DNA from: Bacteroidaceae bacterium
Lineage (GTDB): Bacteria > Bacteroidota > Bacteroidia > Bacteroidales > Bacteroidaceae
DNA length: 64,000 nt
Direction: 5' to 3'
Assembly (NCBI GenBank): GCA_017464345.1
Contig: JAFUAH010000027.1
Location: forward strand, 1 to 64,000
Made by a program: the position numbers and the translations under genes. The notes under the pieces are model-generated. The model saw only the letters and a program-made list of their open reading frames with translations, was not told the origin of the DNA and did no database searches. Numbering within the stretch: the stretch's first letter is position 1; each line of letters begins with the position of its first letter. Positions 39,668 to 49,020 of the stretch are shown one piece after another.

Positions 39668-41683
39668 ATGAAGAAACAGCGCTTTGCTCTTTTTGTCTGG
39701 TTGCTGTGTGCAGTCCAGTTTTCAATATTCAACTTTCAGTTTTCAACGTGTAAGGCCCAGATTAATACCGACCGTGTGATGCTCATGGGGCGCAATGCGC
39801 TCTATTATGAGGACTATGTGCTCTCCATACAGCGTTTCAACATGGTAATTTCGGCTAAGCCCTTTCTTGCAGAACCCTACTTCTATCGTGGTCTGGCCAA
39901 GTTCTATCTTGAAGATTACAAAGGTGCCGAGCAAGATTGCACCAGTGCCATAGAACGTAATCCGTACACGGAGGACAGTTATGTACTTCGCGGCCTATGT
40001 CGTGTCAATCTTCAAGATTATGTACAAGCTGAACAGGACTATGTGAAGTCCACTCGTATCAATCCCCAAAACAAGGGCTCGTGGCACAATATGGTGCTTT
40101 GTCAAATGGAGCAGAAAGCCTATGTCCGCGCCGACTCAGCCTTAGATGTAATGATTCGGCAGTGGCCGCGCGAAGCCGAGAACTATACGTTGAAGGCACA
40201 GGTGCGCTTTGCTGTGGAGGATACCGCCCGTGCCGAAGAATGGATAACTCGTGCCCTGGAAGTGAATCCCTATGAAGGCCCAGCATGGAGCATGAAGGCC
40301 ATGGTGGACCTGAATCGAGGACATTACGCCGATGGAGAACAGGATCTGGACAAAGCCATCTTGCAATTACCTCGAAATGCCAGTCTGTATGTCAATCGCG
40401 CACTGGCTCGCTATCATCAGCAAAATCTACGGGGGGCTATGACGGACTACGACGCAGCACTGGAGATAGAACCAGGTAACTATCTAGGGCACTTCAATCG
40501 TGGACTCCTACGCGCCCAGGTGGGGGATGACAACCGTGCCATAGAGGACTTCAATTTTGTTTTGGAACAGGAGCCGGATAATATGATTGCACTTTACAAT
40601 CGGGCATTGTTGCTTGATCAAACGGGGGACTACCGGGGAGCGATACGCGACATTTCGGCCGTCATTAGTGAGTATCCGGAGTTCTGGACCGGGTATCAGA
40701 CTCGGGCACAGATACGTCGTAAGATAGGCGATATTTATGGTGCTGAGCGTGATGAATTCCGGGTGCTGAAAGCAGAAATGGAGAAACGTACGGGTACCTA
40801 TAAGAGTCGTACAAAGACACGCAAAAAGAGCGAACGCAATCCTGAAGATTATAATAAACTGGTGGAAGAGGATGCACAACAGCCCGAGCGTGAGAACTAC
40901 ACGAGCGAATATCGGGGACGAGTACAGGATCGCCAGACCGACCTCACCATTCTACCTTTCTACGTGATGACGTATTACAAGCACACCAGTGCAGTCTCTA
41001 CTTTTATACCCTTCCATCGCACAGTGGATAATTTTAATCGTTCCGGGCAATTGCCCTTGCCGCTCCATATCTCCAATGGTGAAGCCAACGCATCGGAAGA
41101 CCGCATACAACAGCATTTTCAGGATATACAGGCCGTGACAGAGGTACTGGGCGACTCCCCTGAGACCACGGGGCTCTATTTGCGTCGGGCGATGGACTAT
41201 TACCATGTGCGAGACTTTGAGTCTTGTATCCTAGACCTTACCCGTGCCATAGCCCTTCAGCCACGTGTGGCACTCAGTTATTATCTTCGTGCTCAAGTCC
41301 GCTGTGCACAAATCTCGTCGCAAACCTCACTTCCTGGAACATCTTCCTCTCAACCCCTTTCACCCACCACTGAGGCGAAAATCGGGTATGGTCAGGCTCT
41401 GGATGATTTACAGCAGGTGATGCAGTTGGAGCCCGACATGCTCTATGCTCAATACAATATCGGAAATATCTATGTCCAGCTTCATGAGTATGACCATGCC
41501 GAAGAAGCCTATACTCAGGCACTGAAGATAGACCCGCGCTTCCCTGATGCCTATTATAACCGGGGTATCGTACGTCTGCTTGACGGCAATACTCAGGATG
41601 GCCTTTCAGACTTAAGTCAGGCAGGTGAATATGGGCTGTATGGTGCTTACAACCTTATCAAACGCTATTCCAAGAAGCATTAG
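39668..41683 (+). CDS. Secreted tetratricopeptide-repeat protein
   Basis: 671 aa. Signal peptide ~1-30, then at least ten TPR units: about 35-370 (for example ALYYEDYVLSIQRFN, AEPYFYRGLAKFYLEDY, ASLYVNRALARYHQQN) and again ~500-660. A charged Lys/Arg-rich linker (~375-420) separates the two blocks. Probably a periplasmic or outer-membrane scaffold. The signal peptide contains FSIFNFQFST, encoded by a DNA stretch of TTCAA-type repeats like those in intergenic regions here. In the same run as ruvX and def. Confidence 0.85.
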   Translation: MKKQRFALFVWLLCAVQFSIFNFQFSTCKAQINTDRVMLMGRNALYYEDYVLSIQRFNMVISAKPFLAEPYFYRGLAKFYLEDYKGAEQDCTSAIERNPYTEDSYVLRGLCRVNLQDYVQAEQDYVKSTRINPQNKGSWHNMVLCQMEQKAYVRADSALDVMIRQWPREAENYTLKAQVRFAVEDTARAEEWITRALEVNPYEGPAWSMKAMVDLNRGHYADGEQDLDKAILQLPRNASLYVNRALARYHQQNLRGAMTDYDAALEIEPGNYLGHFNRGLLRAQVGDDNRAIEDFNFVLEQEPDNMIALYNRALLLDQTGDYRGAIRDISAVISEYPEFWTGYQTRAQIRRKIGDIYGAERDEFRVLKAEMEKRTGTYKSRTKTRKKSERNPEDYNKLVEEDAQQPERENYTSEYRGRVQDRQTDLTILPFYVMTYYKHTSAVSTFIPFHRTVDNFNRSGQLPLPLHISNGEANASEDRIQQHFQDIQAVTEVLGDSPETTGLYLRRAMDYYHVRDFESCILDLTRAIALQPRVALSYYLRAQVRCAQISSQTSLPGTSSSQPLSPTTEAKIGYGQALDDLQQVMQLEPDMLYAQYNIGNIYVQLHEYDHAEEAYTQALKIDPRFPDAYYNRGIVRLLDGNTQDGLSDLSQAGEYGLYGAYNLIKRYSKKH

Positions 41684-41716
41684 AGCCGTGGACGCCCCGA
41701 CTTTTCCATGTGAATA

Positions 41717-41748
41717 TTTGGATGCGTAGTCAGAATGGCTTATCTTTG
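41717..41748 (+). promoter_or_regulatory. Promoter of the threonine aldolase gene
   Basis: TTTG at 41717-41720, 20-nt spacer, perfect TATCTTTG at 41741-41748; start near 41755, a 14-nt leader. Confidence 0.7.
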
Positions 41749-41768
41749 TATCCGTAAATCAGTATGTT

Positions 41769-42815
41769 ATGAGAAAAACTTCGTTTGAGAGCGATTATAA
41801 TAACGGAGCGCACCCAGAGGTGTTGCGTCATTTGCTGGAAACCAATTGTGAGTCGAGTGCATCTTATGGCTACGACGAGTGGAGTGAAAGTGCACGGAAA
41901 AAGATACGTGAAGCTACAGAGTGCCCGGAGGCTGACATTTACTTCTTGGCAGGTGGCACACAGACCAACGCAACGGTCATCGATGCGCTAGTCAGGCCCT
42001 ATCAAGCGGTCTTGGCTGTAGAAACAGCACACATCAATGTACATGAGTCAGGGGCCGTAGAGGCAAGTGGACATAAGGTGGTGGCGCTACCTTCGTACGA
42101 AGGGCGAATGGAGGCTGAGGTGCTGGAAAATTATCTGCGTCGTTTCTATTCTGACCCTACATGGGAACACATGGCGGTGCCGGGGATGGTCTATGTGACG
42201 ATGCCCACGGAGTTGGGCACAATCTATAGCAGAGAAGAACTAGAACGTATTTGGCAGGTGTGTCAGGCATTTGGGATGAAACTTTATGTGGATGGTGCCC
42301 GCCTGGGTTATGGACTGATGGCGGAAGGGTGTGACTTTGACTTACCATGGTTGGGACACCACTGCGATGTATTCTACATTGGCGGCACGAAAGTCGGAGC
42401 GCTCTGTGGCGAAGCGGTGGTGTTCCCACAGGGAGCTCCGAAGGGCTTCTTCACACACATGAAGGCTCATGGTGCTCTGCTAGCCAAAAGCCGCGTGGCC
42501 GGAGTTCAGTTTGATGCTCTCTTCACGGACGAACTTTATTTCCGTATCGGACACCATGCTATAGACATGGCCATGCAGTTACGTGACATATTTCTAAAGG
42601 CGGGCTATGAAATGAAAAATTCACCCACGAACCAGCAGTTCGTAGTGTTGGATAATGCCGAGGTGAATTTGCTTATGCAGAAAATACTTTTCGAGACGTG
42701 GGAACCTATCGATGAGCAACGGATGCTCTGTCGTTTTGTCACCAGTTGGGCCACTACTGAGTCTGACTTGGAGGAACTACGCGAGGCGTTGCATAGTCTT
42801 TCCGCTTGCGCTTAG
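41769..42815 (+). CDS. ltaE: Low-specificity L-threonine aldolase
   Basis: 348 aa. PLP fold-type I enzyme splitting threonine/allo-threonine into glycine and acetaldehyde. Opens with the family pattern SDYNNGAHPEVL; contains LAGGTQTNATVID, LYVDGARLGYGL and the PLP-lysine in YIGGTKVGAL (Lys208). Own promoter. The last 62 nt overlap the end of the convergent tamB gene; both reading frames are convincing to their stops. Confidence 0.92.
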   Translation: MRKTSFESDYNNGAHPEVLRHLLETNCESSASYGYDEWSESARKKIREATECPEADIYFLAGGTQTNATVIDALVRPYQAVLAVETAHINVHESGAVEASGHKVVALPSYEGRMEAEVLENYLRRFYSDPTWEHMAVPGMVYVTMPTELGTIYSREELERIWQVCQAFGMKLYVDGARLGYGLMAEGCDFDLPWLGHHCDVFYIGGTKVGALCGEAVVFPQGAPKGFFTHMKAHGALLAKSRVAGVQFDALFTDELYFRIGHHAIDMAMQLRDIFLKAGYEMKNSPTNQQFVVLDNAEVNLLMQKILFETWEPIDEQRMLCRFVTSWATTESDLEELREALHSLSACA

Positions 42816-45800
42816 TCATGAGGTCACGCCATGAGGTGAAGTCTTTCTTTAGCAGAATGCCGATGCCTTGTGTGGTGAGGCTGGATTTGGTGAAATAGCG
42901 ATCGTTGGTTTCAGAATAGGCTTTCAGGGCCACAGTGCCAGAGCGTGTCAGCAGATACTTGACATCAAAGTCACCTATGAAGTTACTGGTGGCAACAGGA
43001 TTGTCCCGGTAGCCGAAGTTGCCGTTGAGAAGCAGACGGTTATTGAGTAGTCGTCCCTGTAACATACCCTCTACGTCCATATCATTCCATCCGTCCACGC
43101 CAGTGCGAAGATTGGTGCCGAAGTTCCAGCTTGTTGTCCCCATCATGTTGGATAGTGCCTGATTGATTGTTCCAGACAGCGTGCTGGAGAGCAGTGAGTT
43201 CATGGCAGTTGTACCCTGCGTCTGATTATCATTGGCGTAATCGTAGACATAAAACCGCCCTATACCCAAGAGATAAATAACCTGCATGTTACGCTCTTCT
43301 TCAGTAGAAATGAGCGAGCGCACCATTTGCTTTTCATCCTCGTTGGCGTTGGGGATGTCGAAGTCGAAGGTGATGCGTGGTGCGCGAGCCTTCCCACCAA
43401 TGTTCATGAGACAGTTTACACGCGTCGTTGCATTGGAGAAGTTGGCTTTAGGATTAATGTCGTTGAGTGAGACACTGTTTACAGTATGGACGGCCTGCAG
43501 GTTGAGGTCGGCTCCGTAAGGCTCGCCATTGAAGGTGATGGTACCGTCGGAGGAGAATTCAAACTTCTTGTGGATGATTTCTTGTAACGATAGGTTGTAA
43601 GTGCCACGACTGACCCGATAGGTTCCAAAGAGGTCGAACGAACCTTTGTTGTAATAATGGGCTAACATGTGACCGCTACCATTTATGGCTATTTTGTCAC
43701 CTGCGCGAGCATCCATCAGTAGATTCATAGTGGACTGCTCGTCAATGTCGAGGTCGAAATCGATGTGTAAGTCGCCAGAGGCATCGGGAAGTGGACTCTC
43801 CTCTGTCCCTTCTTTTATAGAGAGGGCCGTAGCTTTCTTCTCATCATCTTTTGTAGTGTCTGTTATCCGCTCTGCCGAGGAGGAATTGGAGCTGGGCCTA
43901 TAAGTAATGAATGGCGTCTCAGTGAGTTTGTCAGGGGACGTGGCATTGTAGGTGAAAGTTGTGCCACGTTCTGGATGCGCCTGTATGTTAATTCGTACGT
44001 TGCCCGGCGAGCCTTGAATTCCGACTTTGCCCGTGGCATATACGGTGCCGTAGAAATTCATGTCGGCGAAATCTGTGAAGTTGTAGCCTAAGATGTTATT
44101 GCCGTCAATGTTGATGTCGTAGGTCAGGTCCTTGAAACTGTTGTGGTGCAGACGTCCGCTGACCAGTGCAGAGTGCCCGGTGACGTTGGGAGCCCCCTGC
44201 GGGTCGTAGAGGCGGGCATTGTGGAAATAGATATTGTCAGGGCGGAGTTGTACGGAATCGTTTAGGAGGCGGTAGCGCACACCGATGAAGGGTATGCCGA
44301 CAGAAGCCTCATTTACTATGGCATCTCCCTCGATGTTCAACTGTTTGAAGGGGCCAAAGATATGCACCCAGCCAGTGGCACGTCCTTCCAGGTCATCGAA
44401 AATAACCTCTGTCCATTTATTGATGAAATACAGGTTTACACGTTGTGCTTGCACATTCAGGTCTATGCCGTGGTAGTCGATGTCTTTCTTCGGTGTGATG
44501 TACCCTTGGACAAGTGTCTGTCCCTGATGGGGTAGGTCTGTGATATTTCCGTCCAAATAGATGGAGTAGGGACGTTGGCCCCAATTGATGTGGATGTCCA
44601 GATTACCTAGTGGGCCATAGTTTAGTGCGAATTGTGGAATGTGGATATAGGCATCGGCATGAGGGGAGGAGAATAGCGAATGGGCATAGGCGTGACCAGT
44701 GGCCTCCCCAGTCAATTCAACAGCGTGGAAGTTGATGAGTGAGAATATATACTCCAGATTGATGCGCTGCAATTGTGCATGCAGCGTGTCGCTCTCTAAT
44801 GCCGAGGCTCGGCCGTTAAGACGTATGAAACGATCCTTTTGGCTCACGGCAAAACTGTCTATTTGCAGAACTTTGTTGTAATAGGTAAGGTGTCCTGGGT
44901 GGACGGTCCAAAGCGTGTCACGAATGATGAAGTTGCTGCTCAGGATTTTTCCTTCAAAGCCCTGCCGGCCTTCCGCATCCTGCCATAGGCGGGAGATAAT
45001 GTTTACGTCGCCAGTGTAGAGACCCTCTTTGTCCCGCCCGTTATTGAAGGAAATGTTGGTTGTAAGCGTACCCTTCTCGCCTTGTGTGTTGAGGCCGAAG
45101 TCCACCCAGTGCCCTTTCATCTGGCGCTTTAACCGGACGGATGCCAGCAGTTGTTCATAGTTGCTTTCCAGACGCAGTGAAATGTCGTGGATGTGCTCCT
45201 TGCCGTACTGCAGTCCGGGTGCACTCAGGTTCATCCATAGCGCATTTTGCTTGCTATCCATTTCGCCATATGCCACGATGGGACCATCTAAAGAAAGGGG
45301 GATGTCCAGAAGGCGATGGAGGGGTTCCATGTTGTAGGCACGCAGAGTGAAGGAAGCCTGTCCCTCAGTTTCCTTCAGTTCCCTGCCACTTTGGATGGTT
45401 GGCAAATATTGACTTACCATGCGTCGTATCTGACCCATGAGTACGTGAGGCTTGAAGTCGCCCTGTATTTGTCCCTCCAAAAATGGGGAAATAAGTAGTA
45501 TATTGTGTTCATTGCCCCTGGGGCGCGAGGTGATGTGTATGTCTCCTGGCCGATAGACACCAGTGGAATCTTCCATCGAAAAACGGTTAAGTTGCACCAT
45601 TCCTGCCATATTCTCAGGCTCCCGGCCTTGTACATCTGCCAGAAGTTCGCCAGAGAATGATGTACCAATATATTTAGTTGTGAGATTCAGTGTGTTAGGT
45701 GCCATGCGCTGAATCTCTGCTTTTATGTTATAGCGATGCTCTTTCAGATTGGCATGGGCCAACATGTCTATCATGGCATTGGGGTCGGTGAGGCCCAGTT

Positions 45801-47220
45801 GAATAGTGTAGTCGTCATCGTGTAGCCGAGCGTGGGTGACATCTATATTCCGATAGCGATAACCACGATAATCAAATACTGGGAGTCTGCCGTTAATGGT
45901 AAGGTCGGGGTGAGGACCAACGTGCCCCTGTGCCGACAAATCAAAGGCTGCCAAATCGAGGTCTTTATGGGCAAGCAGATCGCCAAGGTGGAATCCTTCG
46001 CTCTTCACTGTAGCTTGGACTGCTCCATTCTTGGTATCACCGTTTCCGCTGATGGCAACGTTGCCCAGCTGTGTGTGCAGGTCGATGTGCCCGGTTGCCT
46101 TATGTTGGGCCCATCCGGCATTGCCAGAAGCACTGACTCGGCCCATACGTTGCAAAATGTCCGATTGCAGATAGGGCTGTAGTATGCTGAGGTCAGCATA
46201 TAGCTGGGTAATATCTGCTGCGACGCAGATGCTATCAGGGCCTAATGCCAGACCGTCGGCCCAGCCTGATGCAATCAATCGTACGCGCCCCTCCTCGTCT
46301 TGCAAGCGTAGGGCTTCGATGTCCACATGATCCTTTGCACCATGGAAGTCAGCGTGCAGATTGGCGACATTGGATAGGCTGGTCAGTTGGGGAAGTATGA
46401 AGGTTAAATCCGAAGGCGACAGGTGCAAATCCAGTGTCCCGCGATAGCGGCCAGGTATGTGTCTCATACCGTCCATTTCTTCTATGTTCAGCGAGGGTAT
46501 ACGCAGGCTGGAGTGGGGCATCTCCAACAGGAAATCTTGCAATTGTGCATTTCCTTTATTACTTTTTGCAAAGAATGATAATGACTTTATTTTCAGTCCG
46601 CTATGATTCTCTATAAAGTCTAATCTCCGAACATGTACATTTAGAGAATCGTCGGTCAGTGCATTCAACTGAGCCGTAATGTTGAGGTCTGCAATGTCTA
46701 AGTGTGCAGGGCTGATCGTGGCGGGAACGGATTTCCAGCGCTGAGTCCACTGTACGTGTCCCCGCCTCACCAATATTTGGCTAATGCGTAGGTCCAGCGG
46801 TGTGCGTGTCGTTGTGTCTCGGGAGGCGAAGGCCTCAATGAGGAATCTGAAGTTTGGGGGGCATTGGGGACAGTCTTGATAGAGATTGGCATGTAGGCCA
46901 AATAGCTGCGCATTGCCAATCCGGATGCGCCGATGAAGAAGGTCGCCGATGCTGATTCGGGCTGCAACGCGCGTCACATGCAGCATTTCCTCCTGCTGCT
47001 GGTCCCAGACTGCCAAATCGTCCACTACGATGCGCCCGTTCCATCCCAGGCCTATACGTCCCACTTCCACGCGTGTATCCAGCACTTTCTCCAGTGCCTG
47101 GGCCGTACCGTGGGCCATCCATCGCTGCACGATGGGCAGCATGGGCAAAAGCACCAGTGCAAGGTATATCCCTACGCCGATGCCAGCTATCCACCGTAAT
47201 ATGTGTTTCGCCCGGTTCAT
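42754..47220 (-). CDS. tamB: TamB/DUF490 translocation and assembly protein
   Basis: 1488 aa. A single N-terminal transmembrane anchor (~8-28, IAGIGVGIYLALVLLPML), then a very long series of beta-strand repeats, and a C-terminal DUF490 domain (~1250-1460; DLNLQAVHTVNSVSL, MNIGGKARAPRITFD, VIYLLGIGRF). AsmA-like bridge proteins of this type span the periplasm and carry lipids or help insert outer-membrane proteins. Start set at 47220 because the in-frame GTG at 47232 lies inside the -7 box; transcription would begin only a few bases before the ATG. No TamA partner is adjacent. Confidence 0.9.
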   Translation of the reverse strand: MNRAKHILRWIAGIGVGIYLALVLLPMLPIVQRWMAHGTAQALEKVLDTRVEVGRIGLGWNGRIVVDDLAVWDQQQEEMLHVTRVAARISIGDLLHRRIRIGNAQLFGLHANLYQDCPQCPPNFRFLIEAFASRDTTTRTPLDLRISQILVRRGHVQWTQRWKSVPATISPAHLDIADLNITAQLNALTDDSLNVHVRRLDFIENHSGLKIKSLSFFAKSNKGNAQLQDFLLEMPHSSLRIPSLNIEEMDGMRHIPGRYRGTLDLHLSPSDLTFILPQLTSLSNVANLHADFHGAKDHVDIEALRLQDEEGRVRLIASGWADGLALGPDSICVAADITQLYADLSILQPYLQSDILQRMGRVSASGNAGWAQHKATGHIDLHTQLGNVAISGNGDTKNGAVQATVKSEGFHLGDLLAHKDLDLAAFDLSAQGHVGPHPDLTINGRLPVFDYRGYRYRNIDVTHARLHDDDYTIQLGLTDPNAMIDMLAHANLKEHRYNIKAEIQRMAPNTLNLTTKYIGTSFSGELLADVQGREPENMAGMVQLNRFSMEDSTGVYRPGDIHITSRPRGNEHNILLISPFLEGQIQGDFKPHVLMGQIRRMVSQYLPTIQSGRELKETEGQASFTLRAYNMEPLHRLLDIPLSLDGPIVAYGEMDSKQNALWMNLSAPGLQYGKEHIHDISLRLESNYEQLLASVRLKRQMKGHWVDFGLNTQGEKGTLTTNISFNNGRDKEGLYTGDVNIISRLWQDAEGRQGFEGKILSSNFIIRDTLWTVHPGHLTYYNKVLQIDSFAVSQKDRFIRLNGRASALESDTLHAQLQRINLEYIFSLINFHAVELTGEATGHAYAHSLFSSPHADAYIHIPQFALNYGPLGNLDIHINWGQRPYSIYLDGNITDLPHQGQTLVQGYITPKKDIDYHGIDLNVQAQRVNLYFINKWTEVIFDDLEGRATGWVHIFGPFKQLNIEGDAIVNEASVGIPFIGVRYRLLNDSVQLRPDNIYFHNARLYDPQGAPNVTGHSALVSGRLHHNSFKDLTYDINIDGNNILGYNFTDFADMNFYGTVYATGKVGIQGSPGNVRINIQAHPERGTTFTYNATSPDKLTETPFITYRPSSNSSSAERITDTTKDDEKKATALSIKEGTEESPLPDASGDLHIDFDLDIDEQSTMNLLMDARAGDKIAINGSGHMLAHYYNKGSFDLFGTYRVSRGTYNLSLQEIIHKKFEFSSDGTITFNGEPYGADLNLQAVHTVNSVSLNDINPKANFSNATTRVNCLMNIGGKARAPRITFDFDIPNANEDEKQMVRSLISTEEERNMQVIYLLGIGRFYVYDYANDNQTQGTTAMNSLLSSTLSGTINQALSNMMGTTSWNFGTNLRTGVDGWNDMDVEGMLQGRLLNNRLLLNGNFGYRDNPVATSNFIGDFDVKYLLTRSGTVALKAYSETNDRYFTKSSLTTQGIGILLKKDFTSWRDLMTKRKRKDYATPRVVPPSQTQ

Positions 47221-47229
47221 TCGTCTGTG

Positions 47230-47237
47230 CAAAGGTA
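47230..47237 (-). promoter_or_regulatory. -7 box of tamB
   Basis: Perfect TACCTTTG on the minus strand, 9 nt upstream of the ATG at 47220, implying a nearly leaderless mRNA. No clear -33. Confidence 0.5.
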
Positions 47238-47337
47238 CTGATTTTTTTACATAATCCTTTTGCTTTCATCATTTATTTATAGAAAATCTTCTTCTCGCTC
47301 CATGTGCGGCTGCAGGCATTGGCCACCTATTTTCCGT

Positions 47338-47474
47338 TCCGTATAGGATGCCCCTCCGTTCCGTACGGGCCGTGGCTTAGTCTCGGGCGGGACGCTCCTC
47401 CATCCCGTACGGGACAGGAGCCCGACTTACCTATGCGTGCGTGCATGTGCGTATACTCATGCATGTGCGCGTGC
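47338..47474. repeat. 22-bp-phased palindrome array with Z-DNA-like flank (copy 2, inverted)
   Basis: Decamers TCCGTATAGG (47338), TCCGTACGGG (47360), a degenerate CTCGGGCGGG (47382) and CCCGTACGGG (47404), again exactly 22 bp apart. After 7 nt comes CCCGACTTA (47421-47429), the reverse complement of TAAGTCGGG in copy 1. Then a long alternating purine-pyrimidine tract (about 47431-47474, with GCGTGCGTGCATGTGCG). Lies upstream of tamB and of the candidate leader RNA. Confidence 0.8.
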
Positions 47475-47602
47475 GAAAATATGAAATGTATCCAACTTTG
47501 CCGTGCGCAGGGCTGGATGCCGCTCCATATCCTGCTTGCGTGGTCTATGGAATATTTGACACCCTGCATTTTTGTCGATTTTGTAAAAATGTTGTCATAA
47601 TA

Positions 47603-47634
47603 TTTGCAGAGGTGGATTTTAGTTACTAATTTTG
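47603..47634 (+). promoter_or_regulatory. Promoter of the structured leader/ncRNA
   Basis: TTTG at 47603-47606, 20-nt spacer, perfect TAATTTTG at 47627-47634; start predicted near 47641. Confidence 0.7.
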
Positions 47635-47640
47635 CATTGC

Positions 47641-47890
47641 TAAAGGTCTGGTGAGACCAACAAGAGCAAGAGTTAATGGAAAGGACGTTACTGAACGTTA
47701 ATCTTCTGCATCTGAATCTCGCAAATTCTAAGCAAAGGAAGATAAGCGCAACAGACGTCTGCGTTGGAGAGTTTATACTTGTACGTATAGTCTCTATCGG
47801 CGTGGGCTATCGGTTGCCTATCCTTTTGCAAGGCAATGCGAGAGCCCAGATGCGAGATAGGCAGAAGTATTGGCTCCACGTCTTTTTTTT
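47641..47890 (+). ncRNA. Structured ~250-nt RNA, free-standing or leader of the DUF975 gene
   Basis: Begins after a consensus promoter and ends in T8 (47883-47890). Hairpins seen: GGTCT/AGACC, ACGTT/AACGT, and TATAC/GTATA. A final domain is closed by GGCGTGGG (~47800) with TCCACGTC just before the T-run. Inside it GCT-TCG-TTGCC pairs with GGCAA-GCGA-AGC; alternatively TGCCTATC pairs with GATAGGCA, and TGGGCT with AGCCCA, crossing each other as a pseudoknot. No ORF of merit and no known family recognised (not tmRNA, RNase P or rRNA). Either an sRNA or an attenuator/riboswitch-like leader for the gene at 47963. Confidence 0.5.
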
Positions 47891-47962
47891 ACAATTATCC
47901 CAGTCCGAGAACAGAGCCTAGTCTGGGGCCCAGGGCTTGCATAAAAAAAGTTTTTAGTCATT

Positions 47963-48790
47963 ATGGACGCAGTATTAAATTATCAGGACAGGGCCGCAGA
48001 GTCCCTGAAGGGCAAATGGCTGAGGAGCATTGGAGTGATGTTTGTCTTTATGAATGTTGTGAATGCATTGTTGTTTCTGGCCATGATACCCATAGTCGGT
48101 GCTTTGATCGCCCTCTTGGCCTTACTTCCCCTTTCTCTGGGTCCGTTGCTCTATTGTCTGAATGTGGCCAAGGGACAATCAGCAGGGGTGGGGAACCTCT
48201 TTGAGGGTTTCAGGCGTTTGGGGCAGATCCTTTCCACGATGTTGCTTATGGCAGGATACATGCTGCTTTGGTCCATCCCATACCTTTTAGCTTTTCTGAT
48301 ACCCGTCGCTGGCCTTTCCTACCTGGGCATGTCGGGCAGTATGCCTTCACCCACTTTGCTCGTTGCAGGCGGCCTATGCTCCTTGGTGCTGGGCATTGTC
48401 GGTATATCGTGCATCATGAACCGCTCTTACGCCTATGCCCTTGTCGGCTACATTCTCGCATAAGACAATTCCATCCGCAACAATGCTGCCATCAATCGGA
48501 GCATTGCTTTGATGAAGGGTTTCAAGGTGAAATTGTTCCTTCTGGATCTCAGTTTCATCACTTATCCTATTCTGATGGCCATTTTTGTTCTGCTGGCCGT
48601 TCTGCTGTGTGCCATTTCCCATTGGAATGTCATCGTAAGCGCTATCGCCATTGTTGTCTTTGGCTTGGCATTAGCCATGGCCTTATATTGTATGATTGCA
48701 CATCTGCACACTGCAAGGGCCCATTTCTACCTGGATCGCAGGCGCGAAATGGAGGGGGACGCTGAGTGCAGCCTGCCAGTTGAACAGTAA
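47963..48790 (+). pseudogene. DUF975-type membrane protein, interrupted by an in-frame stop
   Basis: One continuous frame of 276 codons except for a TAA at 48461-48463. Upstream part: a multi-helix membrane protein (MNVVNALLFLAMIPIVGALI...) ending SYAYALVGYILA. Downstream part continues DNSIRNNAAINRSIALMKGFKVKLFLLDLSFITYP, the conserved DUF975 ending, in the same frame. The usual family text at this point is YxLAE-D, so the stop is best explained as GAA changed to TAA. The downstream piece has no good start of its own (ATG 48509 lies in the conserved helix). Broken gene, sequencing error or readthrough. Confidence 0.75.
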
Positions 48791-48884
48791 AACGTGAGAC
48801 AGATGAATATGTGCTCCTTCCCTTACGGCATCAAGCGGCTATAGAGGGGGCACATATCAGGATACGTCCCCTGAAAAAAGTTTA

Positions 48885-48930
48885 TTAGGCTTTCCCTGTG
48901 TAGTCTGACAGTGGGAAAGCCTAATTTTTT
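48885..48930 (+). terminator. Perfect terminator before nqrA
   Basis: TTAGGCTTTCCC (48885-48896) pairs fully with GGGAAAGCCTAA (48913-48924), followed by six T. Isolates the nqr operon from the DUF975 unit. Confidence 0.88.
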
Positions 48931-48951
48931 GTCCGATATTCATGCCATTAT

Positions 48952-48982
48952 TTTGTCATGTCGTTAAAATTTATTAATTTTA
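48952..48982 (+). promoter_or_regulatory. Promoter of the nqr operon
   Basis: TTTG at 48952-48955, 19-nt spacer, TAATTTTA at 48975-48982 (7 of 8); start near 48989, ~32 nt before the nqrA ATG. Confidence 0.55.
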
Positions 48983-49020
48983 CGCCCGTTTTAGGACACT
49001 CTATTTTTATTAATCACTAT

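Noticed and set aside
47641-47890. tmRNA, RNase P RNA or classical 6S RNA
   Set aside because: No tRNA-like ends or tag frame, no GAGGAAAGTCC-type RNase P core, and the 5' and 3' ends do not pair as in 6S. A divergent 6S-like RNA is not excluded.
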